NCBI GenBank assembly: GCA_903924005.1 | Contig: CAIXZV010000065.1 | Location: forward strand, 1-16,479 | DNA: 16,479 nt | Direction of reading: 5' to 3' | Source of the DNA: an uncultured Chloroflexota bacterium | Lineage (GTDB): Bacteria > Chloroflexota > Limnocylindria > Limnocylindrales > CSP1-4 | Shown: positions 7,856 to 13,460 of the stretch, piece after piece | Layout of the letters: each line of letters begins with the position of its first letter | Position numbering within the stretch: position 1 is the stretch's first letter | Notes under the pieces: model-generated | The model's database searches: none | Told to the model about the DNA's origin: nothing | What the model saw: the letters and a program-made list of their open reading frames with translations, nothing else | Made by a program: the position numbers and the translations under genes

Positions 7856-8643
7856 CGCGCGGCCTCCGCGGTCTCGGCCAGCATCGCGAGCCCCTTGAGG
7901 GTCAGGTCCGGATCCACGATGTCCACGCCGTCGATACCGCGGGCCCACGGCGCCGCCGACAGCCCGCCGGTCAGCACGGTCTTGATGGTGGCGGGCGCCA
8001 CGTGTTCGGCAGCCGCCAACTCCGCGCGGATGCGGGCCAGGAGCCCGGTGGCGAGCGCCTGATAGCCCAGGACAGCACCCGACTGAATGGCACTCACGGT
8101 GTTGGTGCCGATGGCGTGCTCCGGAGCCCGCAGCTCCACTCGGGGCAATTTCGCGGTCTTGGTGGCAAGCGCCTCAATGCCAAGCGCAAGCCCGGGGGCG
8201 ATGGCGCCGCCGACATAGGCGCCGTCGGGCGCGACGCAGTCAAACGTGGTGGCCGTGCCAAAGTCAACGACGATTGCGGGCGTGCCGTAGAGGCGTCCGG
8301 CGGCGAGCGTGTTGACCAGGCGGTCCGCGCCAACCTCGGACGGGTGGTCCACACGGCAGCCGATGGGCACCGTGGCGGCGCTTGCCGTGATGGTCGGGAT
8401 CCCGCGGCGGGCAGTGGCCGCCTCAATTGCCGTAGTGGCAACGGGCACGACGGACGCCAGGGCGACCCGCTCCACCTCGTCGAGGCTCCGGCCGTCCAGC
8501 GCCAGGAGACCGCTCACCAGCAGCTCCACCTCGTCGGCCGTGCCGTGGCGCGGGGTGGCGGCGCGGCGGACGCTGACAATCGACCCCGCTTCGACCACGC
8601 CGAGCGTGAGGTTGGTGTTGCCGACGTCGATCACCAGGAGCAT
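7852..8643 (-). CDS. coaX: type III pantothenate kinase
   Basis: CoaX phosphorylates pantothenate with ATP, the first committed step of CoA synthesis. It belongs to the ASKHA-fold type III class, which is generally not feedback-inhibited by CoA. From the ATG at 8643 the protein has 263 residues, normal for the family, and opens with MLLVIDVGNTN (1-11), the phosphate-binding loop found at the extreme N-terminus of CoaX. An ATG at 8685 would add 14 residues without family support. Other marks are GADR (105-108), VDFGTATTFD (126-135), GGAIAPG (145-151) and QSGAVLGY (187-194). A TATCAT hexamer lies 6 nt upstream of the chosen ATG. It is the first gene of the - strand operon and overlaps coaBC by ATGA. 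Confidence 0.95.
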   Translation of the reverse strand: MLLVIDVGNTNLTLGVVEAGSIVSVRRAATPRHGTADEVELLVSGLLALDGRSLDEVERVALASVVPVATTAIEAATARRGIPTITASAATVPIGCRVDHPSEVGADRLVNTLAAGRLYGTPAIVVDFGTATTFDCVAPDGAYVGGAIAPGLALGIEALATKTAKLPRVELRAPEHAIGTNTVSAIQSGAVLGYQALATGLLARIRAELAAAEHVAPATIKTVLTGGLSAAPWARGIDGVDIVDPDLTLKGLAMLAETAEAAR

Positions 8644-8649
8644 GTGCCG

Positions 8650-8680
8650 ATGATACGGGTGCCGCGCGAGCGGGCCGCAA
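8650..8680 (-). promoter_or_regulatory. candidate coaX operon promoter
   Basis: Read on the - strand, TATCAT occupies 8655-8650 and is followed by 6 nt and the coaX ATG, so the transcript would be leaderless. A weak TTGCGG sits at 8680-8675 with a 19-bp spacer, longer than ideal. No Shine-Dalgarno is seen. The site also supports choosing the 8643 start. Confidence 0.45.
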
Positions 8681-8689
8681 AACAACCCG

Positions 8690-8718
8690 GTGACGCGCGT
8701 CGCCCGTTCTGTTAGCCT
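8690..8718 (+). promoter_or_regulatory. candidate promoter of the cupredoxin/beta-helix gene
   Basis: GTGACG (8690-8695, four of six bases matching TTGACA) is separated by 17 bp from TAGCCT (8713-8718). The latter ends 8 nt before the ATG at 8727. It lies back to back with the coaX promoter in an 83-bp divergent gap, so shared control is possible. Confidence 0.5.
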
Positions 8719-8726
8719 GCGCCGCC

Positions 8727-10865
8727 ATGCGTCCCCTCCGCCGTCCCGGCCGTCCCCGCCGTCCCCGGATCACCGCTCGCCGCGTCGTGGGCGTGATCGT
8801 GGGGCTGCCGCTGGCGTACCTCCTGATCATCGTCGTGGGAGTGCACCTTGGCTGGGGCCCGCTTCACGGCAGCACGCCGCTCAAGGAGCGGCTGTTTGGC
8901 GCCGGCGGGCGCATCGCGTTTATCGGCAGCACCATCCCGGGCGCGCAGCCCGGCGGCGGCTACGGCGGCGGGACCACCGGTGCCGATGGTTTGCCCCACA
9001 AGGTGGTCCGCAACCTCGACGACTTCTTTGACCCGCAGGTCCTGCGCGTGGAGCCCGGCACCACGGTGGAGTTTCACAACGACGGCCGCAACCCGCACAC
9101 GGTCACTGCAGACGACGGCAGCTACGACAGCGGCACCCTGGGCAATGGCGAGGTGTTCTCGCACACATACGACAAGGCCGGCGTCTACACGTTCAACTGC
9201 AAGCTCCACGGAGCGCCCGGCATCGGCATGGCGGGCGTGGTTCTTGTGGGTGACGCGCAGCTGCCCGCCGGCAAGGGCGGCGATGTGGGCCCCGGCCGCG
9301 AGCCCGTCCCAACCCAGCCCGGCAAGACCATCCACGTCCCCGCGGAGCAGCCAACGGTGCAGGCCGCCGTCAGCGCCGCCAAGCCCGGCGACCTGATCCT
9401 CGTTGCACCCGGCGTCTACCACGAGGCGGTTCTCGTGCGGACCCCGTACATCACCATCCGGGGCGAGGACCGCAACACCACGATCCTGGACGGCAACTAC
9501 ACGCAGTCCAACGCCATCCACGTGGTGGAGGCGGACGGCGTGGTTCTTGAGAACCTGACGGCCCGCCACTACCAGCTCAACGGCTTCTACTGGTCGTCGG
9601 TGAACGGCTACCGCGGGTCATACCTGACCGCCTACGGCAACGGCGACTACGGGATCTACGCGTTTGACTCGGTCTGGGGCCGGTTTGACCACTCGTACGC
9701 AGCAGGCCAGCCGGACTCCGGCTTCTACATCGGCCAGTGCAACCCGTGCCACGCCGTCATCGACGACAGCGTGTCCGTCCACAACGCGCTTGGCTACTCC
9801 GGCACAAACGCAGGCGGCGACCTGATCCTTGCCAACTCGGAGTGGGTGGACAACCTGGCGGGCATCGCGCCCAACACCCTGGACTCCGAGAAGATGGCGC
9901 CGCAGAAGGCCATCACCATCGAGGGCAACTGGGTCCACGACAACAAGGCCAAGGACGCGCCCACCAAGCGGCTTGAGTACCCCACGTACGGCATCGGCAT
10001 CGTGATTGCGGGCGGCCGCGACAACCTGATCGCCGGGAACCTTGTGGAGGACAACCCGACGTTTGGCATCGCGATGCTGCCAAACCTTGACGACAACCTG
10101 TGGCCCACCCAGAACAACACCGTGCGCGACAACGTGGTGCACGGGTCCGGCCGGGCAGACCTGGCGCTTGGCGCCGTGAGCATCACGGGTGATTGCTTCG
10201 CGGGCAATGACTACAACACCAGCCTGCCGCCAGCCATCGAGACGTTCGCTGGCTGCGGCGCGCGCATCGGCGGCGGCGGCGATGCGGGGCCCACGTTCTC
10301 GCTGTTGGCCAAGTTTGGGCAGGCGCTGGGCGGCCACTGGTACACCGGCGACTGGAAGGCCGAGCCCCAGCCGCCGAGGCAGGCGCAGATGCCCGACGCG
10401 CTCACCGCGGCCCCGGTTCTGGCCGTACCGGAGACGGCAGTGCCCGGCGCCGTCACGATCCGGACAATGGACCAGACAAAGGCGGCCGCGTCGGCCGGTA
10501 CGCGGGCTGGGCTGCCTGCGTCGGCATCGACGCCCGTCACGAGGGAGGTGATGATCTTGGGTATCCCGATGGCAGCAGGGCTAACCACGCTGCTGGGTCT
10601 CTACGGCTACATCCTGCCGTTCGTGCTGTACGCGGCCTGGGTGGCCATCTCGCTCTGGGACCTCGTCCGCCGTGAAGACATCGCCGACCGGCGCCGCTTC
10701 GGCTGGATGACGCTGGTGCTGCTGATGCCGTTTCTGGGACCGGTGGTGTACCTGGTGGCCGGCGGTTCGCCGATCAAGCGCTCCATCCGGCTGTACCTGG
10801 TGTTTGGCGCGATGGCGATGTACCTGGTGATCGCCGCGCTGGCGTTCATCCTGGAGCTGGTCTAG
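8727..10865 (+). CDS. membrane-anchored cupredoxin / parallel beta-helix / PLDc_N-like fusion protein
   Basis: The protein has 712 residues. A very basic start is followed by a signal-anchor helix (about 20-40). Residues about 90-175 form a plastocyanin-like domain with type 1 copper ligands in order: His124 (NPHT), Cys158 and His161 (NCKLHG), Met168. Residues about 200-500 are a right-handed parallel beta-helix of the NosD/pectate-lyase-like kind. It opens with VPAEQPTVQAAVSAAKPGD and VAPGVYHEAV, then has repeated GN/DN turns (NLIAGNLVEDN, NTVRDNVVHGSG). Two CxxC-like cysteines occur at 338 and 341. After a Pro/Ala-rich linker, about 605-712 hold three hydrophobic segments with W-DLVRRED and WMTLVLLMPFLGPVVYLVAG, resembling the phospholipase D N-terminal (PLDc_N) membrane domain. 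The fold should be extracytoplasmic between two membrane anchors. I infer electron transfer or copper binding at the cell surface; ligand or substrate is unknown. Confidence 0.88.
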   Translation: MRPLRRPGRPRRPRITARRVVGVIVGLPLAYLLIIVVGVHLGWGPLHGSTPLKERLFGAGGRIAFIGSTIPGAQPGGGYGGGTTGADGLPHKVVRNLDDFFDPQVLRVEPGTTVEFHNDGRNPHTVTADDGSYDSGTLGNGEVFSHTYDKAGVYTFNCKLHGAPGIGMAGVVLVGDAQLPAGKGGDVGPGREPVPTQPGKTIHVPAEQPTVQAAVSAAKPGDLILVAPGVYHEAVLVRTPYITIRGEDRNTTILDGNYTQSNAIHVVEADGVVLENLTARHYQLNGFYWSSVNGYRGSYLTAYGNGDYGIYAFDSVWGRFDHSYAAGQPDSGFYIGQCNPCHAVIDDSVSVHNALGYSGTNAGGDLILANSEWVDNLAGIAPNTLDSEKMAPQKAITIEGNWVHDNKAKDAPTKRLEYPTYGIGIVIAGGRDNLIAGNLVEDNPTFGIAMLPNLDDNLWPTQNNTVRDNVVHGSGRADLALGAVSITGDCFAGNDYNTSLPPAIETFAGCGARIGGGGDAGPTFSLLAKFGQALGGHWYTGDWKAEPQPPRQAQMPDALTAAPVLAVPETAVPGAVTIRTMDQTKAAASAGTRAGLPASASTPVTREVMILGIPMAAGLTTLLGLYGYILPFVLYAAWVAISLWDLVRREDIADRRRFGWMTLVLLMPFLGPVVYLVAGGSPIKRSIRLYLVFGAMAMYLVIAALAFILELV

Positions 10866-10889
10866 CTCTCGTGTGGCGCCGAGGCCCCA

Positions 10890-10951
10890 CATTCCAGTCG
10901 GAGTGAACGGAACGAGGCGTCGCCGGCCGGTTTGTTCACTCTCGATGGAAA
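10890..10951. repeat. inverted-repeat element 1
   Basis: GAGTGAAC (10901-10908) pairs perfectly with GTTCACTC (10934-10941). The pairing continues imperfectly outward to about 10892 and 10950, including TTCC against GGAA. The left arm reads CATTCC, five bases, GGAGTGAAC; the right arm is its approximate complement. The arms resemble those of element 2. Confidence 0.6.
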
Positions 10952-10984
10952 CCGGGGCACATCGAGGCCCGGAACAGCGCTGTT

Positions 10985-11043
10985 GTCCATTCCGAGCGAA
11001 AACACAGGAGCTCGGGGCCAGGCCCCGTTCATTCGGAATGGAT
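10985..11043. repeat. inverted-repeat element 2 with inner palindrome
   Basis: CCATTCCGA (10987-10995) pairs perfectly with TCGGAATGG (11033-11041), with weaker pairing inward (GAA against TTC). The loop contains CGGGGCC-A-GGCCCCG (11013-11027), itself a near-perfect dyad. The arms share the pattern CATTCC..GA..GAAC with element 1. Confidence 0.6.
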
Positions 11044-11052
11044 TCGGAATGG
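11031..11052 (+). repeat. tandem 11-bp direct repeat
   Basis: ATTCGGAATGG occurs twice without a gap (11031-11041 and 11042-11052). The first copy is the right arm of inverted-repeat element 2. Confidence 0.8.
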
Positions 11053-11189
11053 ATATGCCGCCTGCTGCCGGCCCCGCGGCTGCGGTGTGCTGGGCCCACC
11101 TCGCGCAAACTTCACCCACCCGCAACCCGGCTGGTCGGTTACGATCCACCCTTGTCGGGCCGCTCCGGGAATGGCGGCACGGCGAGCTG

Positions 11190-11220
11190 TTCCACCGTCC
11201 TCGAGCCATGCGAGGTGGAA
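11190..11220 (+). promoter_or_regulatory. hairpin covering the ribosome binding site of the 11228 gene
   Basis: TTCCACC (11190-11196) pairs with GGTGGAA (11214-11220), with an inner TCG/CGA pairing (11201-11203 with 11211-11213). The right arm contains most of GAGGTGG (11212-11218), the only Shine-Dalgarno-like sequence before the GTG at 11228. Folding would hide it. A role in translational control is inference. Confidence 0.35.
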
Positions 11221-11227
11221 GCCCACC

Positions 11228-11656
11228 GTGACCAGCGAACCGCCCGCGAAGTTCTTCGTGAACTCGGGTCTCGTCACCAGCCGGACCGATATCCGGCACC
11301 TGCTCCGGCCCACGCTCAAGCAGACCGTCGCGTACCGGTATTACCGGGGACGCGAGCTGGTCGCGCATGGCATGGGCTGGGTTGAGCGCGTGGTGGCTGA
11401 CGAGCCCGAGACTTCGACGTACTTCACGCCGATCGCCATCACGATCAACGTGGACTCCTTTGAGCATCTCGAGTTCGAGACGCGCCCCGACCAGTTGATC
11501 GTCTACACGCTTGTGCAGGGCGATGAGCGCGTGGTCGTGGAGTTCGTCCCGAGTGCACCTGCGGAGCACTTGGAGACGGCGCCACGGCAATTGGGGATTG
11601 ACGATGGCGCGTTTGTCCAGTTGGAACTCCTCGGCCTGGAGGGGGCAGAGGAGTAA
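11228..11656 (+). CDS. hypothetical protein, 142 aa
   Basis: I do not recognise this protein. From the GTG at 11228 it has 142 residues and is acidic and soluble-looking, with alternating hydrophobic residues suggesting beta strands (for example IAITINVDSFEHLEFETRP and QLIVYTLVQGDERVVVEFV). It has no signal peptide, membrane segment or obvious catalytic motif. I chose this start because GAGGTGG lies about 10 nt upstream, and because residues before it (Pro/Ser/Arg-rich, from an in-frame ATG at 11171) look like translated non-coding DNA. Charge pattern and third-position GC support a real gene. The stop lies 85 bp before the purine permease start on the same strand; joint transcription is possible but a hairpin intervenes at 11682-11700. 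Confidence 0.65.
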   Translation: MTSEPPAKFFVNSGLVTSRTDIRHLLRPTLKQTVAYRYYRGRELVAHGMGWVERVVADEPETSTYFTPIAITINVDSFEHLEFETRPDQLIVYTLVQGDERVVVEFVPSAPAEHLETAPRQLGIDDGAFVQLELLGLEGAEE

Positions 11657-11681
11657 CGCTCGCCGCCGATACGCAAACGGT

Positions 11682-11741
11682 CCGGGCTTCGGTGGCCCGG
11701 TGAGGGAGCCAGGAAACCACCTGAGGAGGGTCGAGAAACCC
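11682..11741 (+). promoter_or_regulatory. structured leader of the purine permease gene
   Basis: CCGGGC (11682-11687) pairs with GCCCGG (11695-11700) around a 7-nt loop. Further on, AGGAGG (11724-11729) is a strong Shine-Dalgarno but lies 12 nt from the GTG. A small hairpin GGGT/ACCC (11728-11731 with 11738-11741) could shorten that distance. I could not match the leader to a known riboswitch class. The first hairpin might instead end the upstream transcript. Confidence 0.35.
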
Positions 11742-13103
11742 GTGAGCGCAATTGCTCAGTACTTCAAGTTTGCCGAGCGCGGCACCACGCTCAGCACCGA
11801 GGCCCGCGCCGGCCTGACCACATTCATGGTCATGGCGTACATCATCTTCCTGAACCCGAACATCCTGATGGGCGGGTTTGCGAAGGCGGGCGACGCCGCG
11901 TTCACCGGACCGGCCATCGCGGCCGCGACCGCGCTGGTCGCCGGCATCATGACCATCGCCATGGGCGTCATCGGTAACTACCCGCTTGCCCTGGCCGCCG
12001 GCCTCGGCATCAACGGCATCGTGGCATTCACGCTGACCCTCGGCTACGGGCTCTCCCCGGCCGGCGCGATGGGCGTGATCCTGCTCGAGGGCATCGTCGT
12101 CATCGTCTTGGTGGCGGTTGGCTTCCGGGAGGCCGTTATGGCCGCCGTCCCGCTTGCCCTGAAGAAGGCGATTGGCGCGGGCATCGGCCTGTTCATCCTC
12201 TTTATCGGCTTCGCCAACGGCGGCTTCGTCGTCGCGAACGCGCCGGCAACGCCGGTCACCTTCCACCTGCCCAGCGCGCCAGCGGACTTTGTGTTCTGGA
12301 TCGGCGTGATCCTGACCGTCGTTCTCTGGGTCCGGAAGATCCGCGCGGCGCTGGTGATCAGCATCCTGGTCACCACGGTCGTTGCCATCGTCTTCGGCGT
12401 CCAGAAGCTGCCCGCGGACTTGGCCTCACTCGTGGCATCCCCGTCGTTCACCACGCTTGGCCGTGTTGACCCGATGGAGGTCTTCAGCAAGCTCCCGATG
12501 ATCACGGCGGTCCTCGTCGTGTTCACGATCATGCTGACCGACTTCTTTGACACGATGGGCACCGTGACCGGTGTCGCCTCGGAGGCCGGTTTGGCCAATG
12601 AGGACGGCTCCGTCCCCGGCGTCGGCCGCGTCCTGATGGTTGACTCCATCGCGGCTGCCGTTGGCGGTCTCGCCGGCGTCAGCTCCAACACCACGTACAT
12701 CGAGTCTGCAGCGGGCGTCGCTGAGGGCGGCAGGACGGGCTTTGCGTCCGTCGTGACCGGCGTCCTCTTCCTGCTCGCGATCTTCCTCTCGCCGATTGCC
12801 GGGATCATCCCGGGCGTCGCGACGGCGCCTGCCCTGATCCTCGTGGGCTACCTGATGTTCACGCAGGTCAAGGGCATCGACATCTCCGAGGTTGAGGACG
12901 GCATCCCGGCCCTGCTGACACTGATCCTCATGCCGCTCACCTACGACATCACCGTGGGTATCGGCGCGGGCTTCATCAGTTGGGTCGTCATCAAGGTTGC
13001 CAAGGGCAAGGCCAGCTCCATTCACCCGCTCATGTGGGTGGTGGCCGTTGGCTTCCTTGTCTTCTTCCTCCAGGCCTACATCGTCGGCTTCCTGCCGAAG
13101 TAG
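11742..13103 (+). CDS. NCS2-family purine permease, AzgA/PbuG type
   Basis: This is a 453-residue inner-membrane nucleobase transporter of the adenine/guanine/hypoxanthine branch of NCS2. The start is GTG at 11742 after AGGAGG; residues then read AQYFKFAERGTTLSTEARAG (5-24), matching the YFKLxERGT opening of this family. Other marks are TTFMVMAYIIFLNPNIL (26-42), GLGIN (87-91, where many members have GMGxNA), LKKAIGAGIGLFI (140-152), LTDFFDTMGTVTGVASEAG (265-283), and the signature YIESAAGVAEGGRTG (319-333) with Glu321. Family members move purine bases, usually with protons. Which base is used cannot be told from sequence. A longer frame upstream of the GTG is open but unlike the family. No purine biosynthesis gene is adjacent. 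Confidence 0.93.
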   Translation: MSAIAQYFKFAERGTTLSTEARAGLTTFMVMAYIIFLNPNILMGGFAKAGDAAFTGPAIAAATALVAGIMTIAMGVIGNYPLALAAGLGINGIVAFTLTLGYGLSPAGAMGVILLEGIVVIVLVAVGFREAVMAAVPLALKKAIGAGIGLFILFIGFANGGFVVANAPATPVTFHLPSAPADFVFWIGVILTVVLWVRKIRAALVISILVTTVVAIVFGVQKLPADLASLVASPSFTTLGRVDPMEVFSKLPMITAVLVVFTIMLTDFFDTMGTVTGVASEAGLANEDGSVPGVGRVLMVDSIAAAVGGLAGVSSNTTYIESAAGVAEGGRTGFASVVTGVLFLLAIFLSPIAGIIPGVATAPALILVGYLMFTQVKGIDISEVEDGIPALLTLILMPLTYDITVGIGAGFISWVVIKVAKGKASSIHPLMWVVAVGFLVFFLQAYIVGFLPK

Positions 13104-13129
13104 GTTTGGCGCGCTCCCAAGCGCACACG

Positions 13130-13165
13130 CGAAGGACCGGTGGCCCTCGGGTCGCCGGTCCTTCG
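13130..13165 (+). terminator. strong hairpin terminator after the purine permease
   Basis: CGAAGGACCGG (13130-13140) pairs perfectly with CCGGTCCTTCG (13155-13165). The pairing can continue through the loop (including two G-U pairs) to a CTCG tetraloop at 13146-13149, about 16 bp in total. It begins 27 nt after the stop. No T-run follows, as is common in GC-rich genomes. Confidence 0.7.
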
Positions 13166-13345
13166 GCATTCATGGGGTGGCCACCCCGGGTCCCGCGGCG
13201 GCCGGGCCACCCAGGAGTCCAACTGCGCGGCGCCGGTGCAATTGGGCCGGAAACCAGTGCCACTTGCGCGGCGGCCGGGCACAACGGCGCGTAGGCGGTC
13301 ACGCGGGCGGTCCAATTGACGCGTCTGCCGCGCCGTTGGGCCACC

Positions 13346-13369
13346 AGCCGGCCCGCGGCTGGGCCGGCT
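13346..13369. repeat. GC-rich inverted repeat upstream of the M16 peptidase
   Basis: AGCCGGCCC (13346-13354) and GGGCCGGCT (13361-13369) are perfect complements with a 6-nt loop. It lies about 90 bp before the peptidase start. Function is unknown. Confidence 0.6.
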
Positions 13370-13447
13370 CACGCCGAAGGGAAGCCGCGGCGCACAGTCC
13401 GTGGCGCTGCGCGGGTCTCGGATCCGTTTCGGGCAGCCGTTTCCGGC

Positions 13448-13453
13448 TACCAT
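13448..13453 (+). promoter_or_regulatory. -10-like hexamer TACCAT, leaderless start of the M16 gene
   Basis: TACCAT ends 7 nt before the ATG at 13461. That ATG is also the start favoured by family alignment (MFQRTALPDG). No clear -35 is seen. Confidence 0.45.
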
Positions 13454-13460
13454 CGCGGGG

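Larger units (their letters stand above)
10866..11227. other. 362-bp non-coding region with inverted repeats
   Basis: No frame in this gap looks coding. The left part (10890-11052) contains two related inverted-repeat elements and a tandem repeat, listed separately. The right part holds a possible -10 hexamer TACGAT at 11140-11145 and a hairpin at 11190-11220 just before the next gene. No U-tract terminator is visible after the stop at 10865. Confidence 0.6.
13104..13460. other. 357-bp non-coding region, dyad-rich
   Basis: After the permease stop comes a strong hairpin (13130-13165). The rest holds several short dyads: a perfect 14-bp palindrome at 13174-13187, CCAACTGC/GCAATTGG at 13219-13245, a diverged direct copy of that block at 13260-13288, and AGCCGGCCC/GGGCCGGCT at 13346-13369. 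The M16 promoter hexamer lies at the right end. No frame looks coding. Confidence 0.55.

Noticed and set aside
7856..7948. 31-codon upstream extension of coaBC
   Set aside because: It lies wholly inside coaX, is Arg/Gly-rich, and precedes a better ATG in an ATGA overlap.
8644..8685. 14-codon upstream extension of coaX
   Set aside because: CoaX proteins begin at the MLLVIDVGNTN loop, and a -10-like hexamer lies inside the extension.
10862..11590. 242-codon - strand frame over the intergenic region and the 11228 gene
   Set aside because: It crosses inverted repeats, has no family features, and is antisense to a better frame.
11657..11741. Cobalamin, ZTP, guanidine or cyclic-di-AMP riboswitch in the permease leader
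   Set aside because: Short stretches recall these classes, but the conserved cores are incomplete and the gap is too short for most of them.
13401..13460. 20-codon upstream extension of the M16 peptidase
   Set aside because: It is atypical of the family and contains the TACCAT hexamer. The start at 13461 matches relatives.
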